Origin: a virus
Virus record (IMG/VR): IMGVR_UViG_3300042549_005039
Location: 1 to 33,438 of that record
DNA length: 33,438 bases
Reading direction: 5' to 3' (one strand)
Positions 12,358-18,389 of the stretch are shown piece after piece (the stretch's first letter is position 1; every line of letters begins with the position of its first letter). Under the pieces are notes generated by a model. The model worked only from the letters and a program-made list of their open reading frames with translations. It searched no databases and had not been told where the DNA came from. The translations under genes were made by a program, and so were the position numbers.

Positions 12358-12723
12358 TTAGAAAGGTAAATCGGGTTCAACACTTGGAGCCGCCTGAGTT
12401 GGTTGCACCTGAGCCGCGCCACCTTCATTCTTTGACATCAATTCAATTTCCATTACATTACAAATCAAATTCGCTTTTTCTTGGTAAACTTCACAACCCG
12501 CTTCACCAACAACCAAAACCTTAACACCTTTTTTTAAGTAATCCGCAATGGTAAGCGACCCACCCGAGGCAACCCATTTTGTACATTTTACCCACGTTGT
12601 AACGTACTCGTCTTTTACTTTTTTAGATGTGCCAACACTGAATCCAATTGCGCTGCGACCATTACCGCCGTCGCGGATAACAGCATCCTGGCCGATATTT
12701 CCTGAAATAATTAATTTTAACAT
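12358..12723 (-). CDS. ssb: Single-stranded DNA-binding protein
   Basis: A 121-residue SSB. An OB-fold occupies residues 1-95 (LIISGNIGQDAVIRDG, AIGFSVGTSKK, TTWVKCTKWV, YLKKGVKVLVVGEAG). A disordered Gln/Pro/Ala linker follows, and then the acidic tip DLPF, which recruits partner proteins in this family. The length is close to other phage SSBs and somewhat shorter than cellular ones. It protects single-stranded DNA during replication and recombination. It is the first gene of the leftward operon, and it has a strong promoter with 4 bases between the -7 box and the ATG. Confidence 0.95.
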   Translation of the reverse strand: MLKLIISGNIGQDAVIRDGGNGRSAIGFSVGTSKKVKDEYVTTWVKCTKWVASGGSLTIADYLKKGVKVLVVGEAGCEVYQEKANLICNVMEIELMSKNEGGAAQVQPTQAAPSVEPDLPF

Positions 12724-12727
12724 GTCG

Positions 12728-12758
12728 CAAAAATAACAAAAAATTTGTCAATATCAAA
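12728..12758 (-). promoter_or_regulatory. Promoter of the ssb operon
   Basis: On the minus strand TTTG (12755-12758), 19 bases, then TATTTTTG (12728-12735), then 4 bases to the ATG at 12723. Both boxes fit the Bacteroidota consensus. The promoter interlocks with the opposite promoter of the nuclease gene. Confidence 0.75.
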
Positions 12759-12776
12759 TATTTTATTTTATATTTG
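12744..12776 (+). promoter_or_regulatory. Promoter of the recombination operon
   Basis: TTTG (12744-12747), 21 bases, then TATATTTG (12769-12776), then 4 bases to the ATG at 12781. The two divergent promoters share the same 57 bases, with their -33 regions crossing, so RNA polymerase binding may be mutually exclusive. Confidence 0.75.
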
Positions 12777-12780
12777 CAGC

Positions 12781-13662
12781 ATGGTACAAGAAAATTTTTA
12801 CGATTATCACGCCGACAATAAACGAATCGGCAAGTCAGGGTTAGACTTAATCAACAAGAGCCCATTGAAGTATTATTTTGAGCGAATTTGGGAAGGTCGC
12901 ACACCGCTCGACACTAAGGCGCTTAGATTAGGTAAATTTTATCACGCTTATTTATTTGAGCCTGAGCGTTTGAGTTTGGATTTTTATATCCTTAAAGAAC
13001 GCGCGGTTATGGCTCAAATTGGCGGGGCGAAACCACGTGCAACAAACGCTTACAAAGAGTGGCTAGCAAATGAGGTTGAGGAATGCGGTATCAAAACAAT
13101 GGTTTCAGAAGATTACGCAGATTTAGCGCAACCAATGAAAGACGCGTTACTCAGAAACCCATCAATTGCAGCATTGTTGAATCATGCAGGGGAATGCGAA
13201 AAAACGGTACTTTGGGAAACACGCGACGGCGTTAAAATGAAATCGAAGTTGGATAAGTACATTGCCGAGTTTCGAAGCGATTTGCCTGAATTAGACGAGT
13301 TGAACGGCCGCGAAGTAATTATCGATTACAAAACAACTGAGGACGCTGGTACGGGCTTTTTGAAATCCGCTTATAAGTACCGCTACGATGTGCAAAATGC
13401 AATGTATATCGACTCTATGGGCGGCGACGATGTTAGATTCATTTTTATCGTACAAGAAAAATCATTCCCGTATTTGGCGAAAATCTATCAACTTAGCGAA
13501 GAGGACATTGAACGAGCTCGCGAAATTTACCTTTGTGATGTTGAAAAATACAAAAGTTGTATGGAAAAATTTGAGGCAACTGGAGACGTTTTCGCATCGT
13601 TTGAAGGGTACGAAAACGAAAAAGAAATTAACACATTGTTTTTACCAAGTTGGGAGAGATGA
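12781..13662 (+). CDS. RecE/YqaJ-like PD-(D/E)xK exonuclease (DUF3799 type)
   Basis: A 293-residue nuclease from the ATG at 12781; an upstream in-frame start at 12745 would run through the promoter and is rejected. Visible features are GKFYHAYLFEP (51-61) with the conserved His, KSKLD (154-158) with the metal-binding Asp, IDYKTT (181-186) with the catalytic Asp/Lys pair, and YDVQNAMY (202-209). These fit RecE-like exonucleases that chew 5' ends to leave 3' single strands for annealing. It heads the rightward recombination operon, divergent from ssb. No RecT or Erf homologue is obvious next to it; the partner annealing protein may be one of the unrecognised genes downstream. Confidence 0.88.
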   Translation: MVQENFYDYHADNKRIGKSGLDLINKSPLKYYFERIWEGRTPLDTKALRLGKFYHAYLFEPERLSLDFYILKERAVMAQIGGAKPRATNAYKEWLANEVEECGIKTMVSEDYADLAQPMKDALLRNPSIAALLNHAGECEKTVLWETRDGVKMKSKLDKYIAEFRSDLPELDELNGREVIIDYKTTEDAGTGFLKSAYKYRYDVQNAMYIDSMGGDDVRFIFIVQEKSFPYLAKIYQLSEEDIERAREIYLCDVEKYKSCMEKFEATGDVFASFEGYENEKEINTLFLPSWER

Positions 13663-13664
13663 TC

Positions 13665-13889
13665 ATGTTTCCGATAATTAGAATTATAAAAAAGAATATT
13701 GGTATTAGCGGCGGTGAAAAGTTTGCCGTCCAATATTTGAAAGTTACGAAACGATTTGTTTTGCCAGATAAAAAAGAATGGAAACCATATATTTCTTATA
13801 GTGGTTTGCCAGACGATTTATTTTGGTTTACAAGTTTGGCAAGTTTAGAAAAAGAAATTATACAAAAAATTAAATTTGAATTGATATGA
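13665..13889 (+). CDS. Hypothetical protein
   Basis: A 74-residue protein, basic and probably beta-rich (KFAVQYLKVTKRFVL, then DDLFWFTSLASLEKEII). I chose the ATG at 13665 because GGGAGAG lies about 7 bases upstream and this start clears the end of the nuclease gene. A start at 13650 would overlap that gene. I recognise no family. It could be a small partner of the exonuclease. Its stop overlaps the next ATG. Confidence 0.55.
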   Translation: MFPIIRIIKKNIGISGGEKFAVQYLKVTKRFVLPDKKEWKPYISYSGLPDDLFWFTSLASLEKEIIQKIKFELI

Positions 13890-14245
13890 AAGCATCAGAA
13901 TTAAGAATAGGGAATTGCGTTAATGTTCTTGGAGCAAACCAACAAGTTATTGACATTATGTGCGACGGGGCAAGTACAATATTTAATGAATGTATCCCAT
14001 ACGATGACATAGAACCAATCCCACTTACCAAAGAATGGTTGTTAAAATTAGGGTTTAAAAAAATGGAATGGAATCGCCCTACTTCATATTATTTAGATTT
14101 TGGATTTTGTGATATATTTTATAATTATGAAGGAATTGTAGAAATGCACGTTGCAGATGTTGAAATATATTTACATCATATCAAACACGTACACCAACTT
14201 CAAAACCTTTACTTTGCACTAACGGGAGAGGAGCTGGCAATATGA
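13886..14245 (+). CDS. Conserved Bacteroidota phage protein, MKASELRIGN family
   Basis: A 119-residue protein of a family I recognise from many Bacteroidota phages and prophages but whose function is unknown to me. The signature is MKASELRIGNCV at the start, PIPLTKEWLLKLGF (residues 45-58) in the middle, and HVHQLQNLYFALTGEEL near the end (100-116). The family is usually encoded among early genes. Start and stop both overlap the neighbours. Confidence 0.8.
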   Translation: MKASELRIGNCVNVLGANQQVIDIMCDGASTIFNECIPYDDIEPIPLTKEWLLKLGFKKMEWNRPTSYYLDFGFCDIFYNYEGIVEMHVADVEIYLHHIKHVHQLQNLYFALTGEELAI

Positions 14246-14442
14246 AACACGTACAAATAATAATCGACATCAAAATGACCGACGCCGAATTTAACAGCGA
14301 AGATGTGCAGGGCTTTATTTCAAGTGTTACATCTGGAGCTATGACTGAAATTGCGAAAAGGGAATGGGGCGAAACGATTTTAGGCGATGGCGCAATGGAT
14401 ATAACTGTAACTTATGGGTTGAAGGAGACTAAACAATCATGA
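14242..14442 (+). CDS. Hypothetical protein
   Basis: A 66-residue protein of unknown function. It begins with a strand (VQIIIDIKM) and has a helix and a second strand (DITVTYGL), which suggests a small alpha/beta fold. No motif is recognised. It is coupled to both neighbours by ATGA overlaps, so it belongs to the recombination operon. Confidence 0.6.
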   Translation: MKHVQIIIDIKMTDAEFNSEDVQGFISSVTSGAMTEIAKREWGETILGDGAMDITVTYGLKETKQS

Positions 14443-14921
14443 CACAAACACACTGGAAAAAACTACACAACCCTGACTATTTAGGTGCATACAGTTTAGC
14501 CGATAATAGCGGCAAATACGCCGAACAAGTTGTAACGGTATCAAAAGTTGAAATGAAGCGCGTAAAAGGGCTAAACAATAAAGAAGAGGACTGTATAACA
14601 TGTTGGTTCACTCAGCATCAAAAACCAATGATTCTGAACGCTACGAATTGCAAACAACTTGTAAAGTTGAGCGGTTCAGAATTTGTCGAAAATTGGACGG
14701 GTGTAAACGTAACGCTTTATGTAAGCAAAGTAAAAGCATTCGGGGACGTTGTTGACGCGCTACGAATTAAGGCCGCTAAACAGCCCGTAAAAGAGGAATT
14801 AACCCCAACGCATCCAAAATGGGAAGGGGCGCTTGCTGCAATCAAATCAGGCGCAACAACAATCGAAGCTATTGAATCAAAATATAAATTAACAGAAGAA
14901 ACTAAAAAATTATTATTATGA
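14439..14921 (+). CDS. Conserved phage protein of the recombination operon
   Basis: A 160-residue protein. The pattern WKKLHNPDYLGAYSL near the N-terminus, KPMILNATNCKQLVKLSGSEFVENWTGVNVTLYVSKVKAFGDVVDALRI (residues about 64-112) in the middle and a helical C-terminus is widespread in Bacteroidota phages near RecE-type nucleases. The central part looks like an OB-fold (alternating strands), so binding of single-stranded DNA is possible. The exact function is not known to me. It would be a good candidate for the missing recombination partner. Confidence 0.72.
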   Translation: MTQTHWKKLHNPDYLGAYSLADNSGKYAEQVVTVSKVEMKRVKGLNNKEEDCITCWFTQHQKPMILNATNCKQLVKLSGSEFVENWTGVNVTLYVSKVKAFGDVVDALRIKAAKQPVKEELTPTHPKWEGALAAIKSGATTIEAIESKYKLTEETKKLLL

Positions 14922-16003
14922 GTACAGAAATCACAATTTTACCCGAAGAGATTCGCCCACTTGCCGAGCAGGTAGAGGAATCAAAAAAGAACGAAATCAC
15001 CGCATCTATTCAGTCGGTATTTCAGGATCAAATCAATTTATTAGCTGCAATTGAGGATGTTAAAATAACTAGTATTGACCAAGTCGAACAAATTCGATAT
15101 GCAAAACAAATTCGTCTTGAAGCCAAGCGTAAAAGATTAGAAGTTGAAAAAGTTCTGGATCTAAAACGCGCAGAGGTTCAACACAAAATGGCAGGTTATA
15201 AAACTGAAGATGCGTTGTATTTGAAAACGAAACAAATGATCCAAATCAAATATAAGCACATTGAAGATTTAGCCGAATACCAAGAAAAGTTTATTGAGCG
15301 CTACGAATTAGAACAATCCGAAATGAAATACCAACTAAGGACGGCTAAATTAGAATCGTTTCAAGTTGATACAACTTTTATTAATTTGCGCGAAATGTCT
15401 GATTCAGATTTTGAGTTGTATTACAATAATCAAAAGGCGCAACATGAAGCGAAACTAGAAGCTGAGCGTAAACAAAAAGAACACGAAGAGTTATTAGCAA
15501 AAGTTGAAGCGCAAAGAATCGAACTTGAAAGAATTGAACTTGAAAAGCAACGCGAAGCCGAAAGAATCCAAGCAGAACAAGAAAGAATCGAGCGCGAAAA
15601 AGAACAAGCCGAACGTGAGCGACTTGCAGAAATTGAACGAGCTGAACGTATTAAGCAACTAGAAGCGGAACGTGCAGAACGTGCAGCATTAGAAGCGCAA
15701 CGTGAAAAAGAAAGAATTGAACATGAAGCGCAATTAAAGGCAAAGCAAGCCGAAATCGAAAAAGCGCAAGCAGAAGCGAAAGCATTGGAATTGGAAAAGC
15801 AAAAGCAAATTGAAGCTGCAAATAAAGAAGCCGAACGACTGGCAAAATTAGACGATAGTGGGAAATTAAAAGAGTTCTTAAACCAACTCGAAGCGATTGA
15901 TTATCCTGAGTGCAAAACGAAAAAGAATAAGGAAATCATTCAACTTGCAAAGGAGCGAATAACTAAGATTTGCGACTACTTAAAAACAGAGATTACCGAA
16001 TAA
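14918..16003 (+). CDS. Long coiled-coil phage protein, Glu/Lys/Arg-rich
   Basis: A 361-residue protein. Residues 1-165 are helical with ordinary composition. Residues about 170-300 are a highly charged coiled coil built from Glu, Arg, Lys, Gln and Ala with many ERIE/AERE-like repeats. The last 60 residues look like a small folded helical end (LKEFLNQLEAIDYPE, then IIQLAKERITKICDYL). This layout is common in proteins encoded beside phage RecE/RecT genes. It may tether or organise DNA ends, but that is inference. The gene ends the rightward operon just before a terminator. Confidence 0.75.
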   Translation: MSTEITILPEEIRPLAEQVEESKKNEITASIQSVFQDQINLLAAIEDVKITSIDQVEQIRYAKQIRLEAKRKRLEVEKVLDLKRAEVQHKMAGYKTEDALYLKTKQMIQIKYKHIEDLAEYQEKFIERYELEQSEMKYQLRTAKLESFQVDTTFINLREMSDSDFELYYNNQKAQHEAKLEAERKQKEHEELLAKVEAQRIELERIELEKQREAERIQAEQERIEREKEQAERERLAEIERAERIKQLEAERAERAALEAQREKERIEHEAQLKAKQAEIEKAQAEAKALELEKQKQIEAANKEAERLAKLDDSGKLKEFLNQLEAIDYPECKTKKNKEIIQLAKERITKICDYLKTEITE

Positions 16004-16008
16004 AACAC

Positions 16009-16031
16009 AGCCCCTTCATTGGGGCTTTTTT
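16009..16031 (+). terminator. Terminator of the recombination operon
   Basis: AGCCCC (16009-16014) pairs with GGGGCT (16021-16026) around a six-base loop and is followed by TTTTT. It lies between two convergent genes. The stem also works in the other direction, but the T-run there is weaker. Confidence 0.88.
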
Positions 16032-16623
16032 AATATTGCAAACTAAAATCTATAATTTCACCGTCTTTAAAATGCGCAATCACCTTTAACCAATACGCCT
16101 TAGGTACAACTTGACACCCAGCACTCCAATTGTCGATAAAATTACCTAGTCCCGCTTGGTGAAAATTGATACCAAATAATCCCTTTTGAATTACCTTCTC
16201 ATCTAAATTTGCATCTTTGTTTCCATCCCTGAAAATCTGAATAGGTTTGATTTGCGCGAAATAAGGCATTCCTAACCACAAAGACTTCCAATTTGCCGCC
16301 GTTTTAAAAATATGCGAACCTTGGACGTACTGAGCCGCAGCAATTGCAGTTCCAGTTACCCCACCATAAGTGATAGGATTTTGAATATAATGTTTGCCTG
16401 CAGATGTTGAGCACGGGAATACTTCTGCAACTTCACCGTCAATCCATAATACGCCAAAATCGTCAAACGTGTTGGTTAGTTTCTTATCGCAACGAACCCA
16501 AGTTATCCCCTTTTTTTGCCTAAATACATATTTTTTTATTTCGGCTTTCGTGTCTTTGCCTATAACCCCGTCGACTTCTAAATTGCAGCCGAATCTATTT
16601 AAATATTGTTGTACGTGTTTCAT
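16030..16623 (-). CDS. Endolysin with peptidoglycan-binding and L,D-transpeptidase-like domains
   Basis: A 197-residue protein. Residues 1-35 (NLEVDGVIGKDTKAEIKKY) match a PG_binding_1 repeat. The rest has a YkuD-like layout with GINFH (151-155) and SAGC (167-170) giving the His...Ser-x-Gly-Cys catalytic signature, and Cys170 as the expected nucleophile. Normal YkuD enzymes carry HGC; here Ala replaces the second His. It lies at the end of the late operon after holin- and spanin-like genes, so a peptidoglycan-cutting lysin is likely. It has no signal peptide and would need a holin. A role in wall cross-link change rather than lysis is the main alternative. Confidence 0.72.
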   Translation of the reverse strand: MKHVQQYLNRFGCNLEVDGVIGKDTKAEIKKYVFRQKKGITWVRCDKKLTNTFDDFGVLWIDGEVAEVFPCSTSAGKHYIQNPITYGGVTGTAIAAAQYVQGSHIFKTAANWKSLWLGMPYFAQIKPIQIFRDGNKDANLDEKVIQKGLFGINFHQAGLGNFIDNWSAGCQVVPKAYWLKVIAHFKDGEIIDFSLQY

Positions 16624-16931
16624 TGTAAAATTATTAAAATTGCGCTAAGAATTGACGTGATCCAAAGCCATTTTGTTAAGCGTGTATTTTTGTCCAATAA
16701 CTCAGCATTCTGCGAAAGGTAAGTTTTATTAACACTCCGCAAAGTATCAATATAAATAGAATCGACACGACGAATACTTCTATATAATGCCAAATCTTCA
16801 CGAGCCTTTGCACCTTTAATTAAATAGATGTTTGCTTTCTTGAGAGTCAATGAATCTATGCAAATTAATTGCGCTTTGCAAAAAATCGGTGCTATAAAAA
16901 GAATCGCGCAAATGAATTTCAATCGTGTCAT
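16620..16931 (-). CDS. Secreted protein with C-terminal membrane anchor, spanin-like candidate
   Basis: A 103-residue protein. An N-terminal signal peptide (FICAILFIAPIFCKAQ, with cleavage probably after Ala20) precedes a charged helical middle. A C-terminal membrane helix follows (LWITSILSAILIIL, about residues 89-102). Its first 116 bases overlap the upstream gene in another frame. In the lysis cassette, two overlapping small membrane proteins suggest a spanin-type pair, but the topology is not that of the classic Rz1 lipoprotein. Function remains inferred. The stop overlaps the lysin start (ATGA). Confidence 0.6.
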   Translation of the reverse strand: MTRLKFICAILFIAPIFCKAQLICIDSLTLKKANIYLIKGAKAREDLALYRSIRRVDSIYIDTLRSVNKTYLSQNAELLDKNTRLTKWLWITSILSAILIILQ

Positions 16932-17112
16932 ATTTGGTTTTTAGTTTGATTTGTTTTAATCGTATTGTATCGTGTTGTTTTTTATATTCTGAGTGAGGTG
17001 CTTGCATTGGTTTCTGTGTTGGTAGACTTGTTCTAAATCCACAATACATGCCCAAAAAGAACAACGCAGCCAGAATGATTAACTCAGCTATTATTCTGGT
17101 TATTTTTGCCAT
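16816..17112 (-). CDS. Small membrane protein with periplasmic tail, spanin-like candidate
   Basis: A 98-residue protein from the ATG at 17112 (MAKITRII). A TTG at 17127 is also possible but less likely. Residues 5-25 form a membrane helix (AELIILAALFFLGMYCGF), and the long polar tail (KKQHDTIRLKQIKLKTKYDTIEIHL) would be periplasmic. This is the topology of an inner-membrane spanin such as Rz. The C-terminal 116 bases overlap the next gene, like the nested or overlapping genes of known spanin pairs. Confidence 0.55.
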   Translation of the reverse strand: MAKITRIIAELIILAALFFLGMYCGFRTSLPTQKPMQAPHSEYKKQHDTIRLKQIKLKTKYDTIEIHLRDSFYSTDFLQSAINLHRFIDSQESKHLFN

Positions 17113-17299
17113 TTGTAAACTTATCAAAAGAGGTGAACCCTAGTGAGAAAATTGCTATGTATTCAACTGCCTGAATCAATTCGGGAATAGGAGAATAAAT
17201 CATTCGCCCGAATAATACTAGCGAACCAATAATTCCAACAAAACGCTTGGAACTAAATTCGCCTTTGTCTCCTTTAAAAATTTCAAATATCTTTTTCAT
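17084..17299 (-). CDS. Holin-like membrane protein
   Basis: A 71-residue protein. The N-terminal part is basic (MKKIFEIFKGDKGEFSSKRFVG), then come two hydrophobic segments (about 22-37 and 46-57) with a short turn, and the polar end FDKFTNGKNNQNNS. The SSKRFVGIIGSL...SLGFTSFDKF pattern resembles small Bacteroidota phage holin-type proteins. It is placed in the lysis block just upstream of the spanin-like genes. A holin role is probable but not proven; the gene at 17589 competes for it. Confidence 0.6.
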   Translation of the reverse strand: MKKIFEIFKGDKGEFSSKRFVGIIGSLVLFGRMIYSPIPELIQAVEYIAIFSLGFTSFDKFTNGKNNQNNS

Positions 17300-17592
17300 T
17301 TTTTTTGATTTTTCATTAAAGTTGCTATTAAACTACTATCGCTATCTAAAGCCATCAAATAAAGATTACAATCGAATTTGTACGACAATAATAAACTGTC
17401 GCTATTTTTCATTTTGATTCGCATTGCTTCTATTTTATGTGCTAAAATTTCATTGTCTTTTTTGCAACTAGCTATCAATTCTTTTTTAGTATTTTCGGAA
17501 TCATAGTATAAAAATCCAACCACCCCAAGCATTATAAATGCAACGGCACTAATTGGATTCTTTGAAAATTCTGCAAAAGATACTGGACTCAT
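17296..17592 (-). CDS. Membrane-anchored coiled-coil protein of the lysis block
   Basis: A 98-residue protein. The N-terminal SFAEFSKNPISAVAFIMLGVVGFLYY holds one membrane helix (about residues 14-30). A charged helical tail (IEAMRIKMKNSDSLLLSYK) follows. Similar small proteins with an NPI...LY membrane segment are common in Bacteroidota phages near the lysin. The function is unknown; it may be part of the lysis machinery. It overlaps neighbours on both sides by ATGA-type junctions. Confidence 0.6.
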   Translation of the reverse strand: MSPVSFAEFSKNPISAVAFIMLGVVGFLYYDSENTKKELIASCKKDNEILAHKIEAMRIKMKNSDSLLLSYKFDCNLYLMALDSDSSLIATLMKNQKK

Positions 17593-17762
17593 TTTTTTGA
17601 TTTTAAATAGTAGTAACGGATTGCAAATAAGCCCGAAACAATTGCAATCAATCCAGCAACAGCCGTAATAATCGGTTGTAGTTGTGTTGACAAAGTTGCC
17701 AAGAAACTAATTATAGACGTTGTTGCCAAGCCGTCTGCAGTTGTATCATTAAGGTGTTTCAT
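17589..17762 (-). CDS. Small membrane protein, holin candidate
   Basis: A 57-residue protein. Residues 11-25 form a moderately hydrophobic helix. Residues 29-50 (QPIITAVAGLIAIVSGLFAIRY) form a clear membrane helix, and the protein ends in the basic tail YYLKSKK. The size, the membrane segments and the C-terminal basic residues fit small phage holins. The start and stop overlap the neighbouring genes by 14 and 4 bases, which supports that the gene is real. It could be the true holin, with the 17084 protein as an antiholin or second holin. Confidence 0.6.
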   Translation of the reverse strand: MKHLNDTTADGLATTSIISFLATLSTQLQPIITAVAGLIAIVSGLFAIRYYYLKSKK

Positions 17763-18138
17763 CGATTAGTTTTAAAAATACAGCATAGTATTCTGCAGCT
17801 TCTAAAGTTTCAAACTGGTCAAGTGTAAAGATAGCATGAGTGATTTCTTTTTCCTCGTTTAAAAGTTCGGTGTATTGTTCTTGAAACTTTACAAAATTAG
17901 GACTATCAACTTTGATTTGAACTTGCCCGTCAATTTCAGTTCCAAGTTCTTTGATTAATCCGTTGCGAACTTCATCAATTGTTGCCACTTCACTTTTTAA
18001 CTTATCGGCTAATCTTTGCAACCAATATTTTACTTTTAATGGCAATGTTTGAGATAATAAACCTTTGTTGTTTTCGTTACCAAATAACTCTAAATTAAGA
18101 GTGTAAATTTCGCCAAGTGTTAGTTTTGTTGTTTTCAT
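17749..18138 (-). CDS. Phage hypothetical protein at the tail/lysis border
   Basis: A 129-residue, mostly helical protein. The N-terminal TLGEIYTLNLELFG and the middle GLLSQTLPLKVKYWLQRLADKLKSEVATIDEVRNGLIKELG suggest a conserved small phage family, but I cannot name it. A second helix pair follows (FQEQYTELLNEEKEI). It lies between the fibre-associated genes and the holin candidate, and it is coupled to its upstream neighbour (ATGA). Confidence 0.65.
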   Translation of the reverse strand: MKTTKLTLGEIYTLNLELFGNENNKGLLSQTLPLKVKYWLQRLADKLKSEVATIDEVRNGLIKELGTEIDGQVQIKVDSPNFVKFQEQYTELLNEEKEITHAIFTLDQFETLEAAEYYAVFLKLIDETP

Positions 18139-18389
18139 ATAATTACAAAATTAAGCAAATTACAAGCCCAATTGATTACAAAATTGTCATCGTTATTCCA
18201 TTGAGAATATGTCTCAGCATCCATTGTTAGATTACCTTGTAAAACTGATGTGTAATTTTCGTCTGTAACTGATAAAACTTGCCAATAGAAAACTACTGAT
18301 GTTGGATTCATTGGGAAATTTAAAGCGTCAATTTGGAAGATTGTTCCTTCGCCTTTTGTAGGTACTGATATAGGTTGTATATGTGTCAT
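18135..18389 (-). CDS. Small tail-associated protein
   Basis: An 84-residue protein of unknown function. It is beta-rich (TIFQIDALNF, SVVFYWQVLSV) and ends with a W-x-C-x-x-L-x-F segment (NWACNLLNF). It is encoded immediately after the tail fibre gene with an ATGA overlap, so a fibre accessory, chaperone or tip protein is possible. No known family is recognised with confidence. Confidence 0.6.
   Translation of the reverse strand: MTHIQPISVPTKGEGTIFQIDALNFPMNPTSVVFYWQVLSVTDENYTSVLQGNLTMDAETYSQWNNDDNFVINWACNLLNFVII

Noticed and set aside
12745-12780. Longer N-terminus of the RecE-like nuclease from 12745
   Set aside because: It would be encoded by the promoter boxes; the added residues are hydrophobic and not part of the family.
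15450-15830. DNA repeat array in the coiled-coil gene
   Set aside because: The similarity comes from codons for Glu, Arg, Gln and Lys in the coiled coil; repeats are imperfect and stay in frame.
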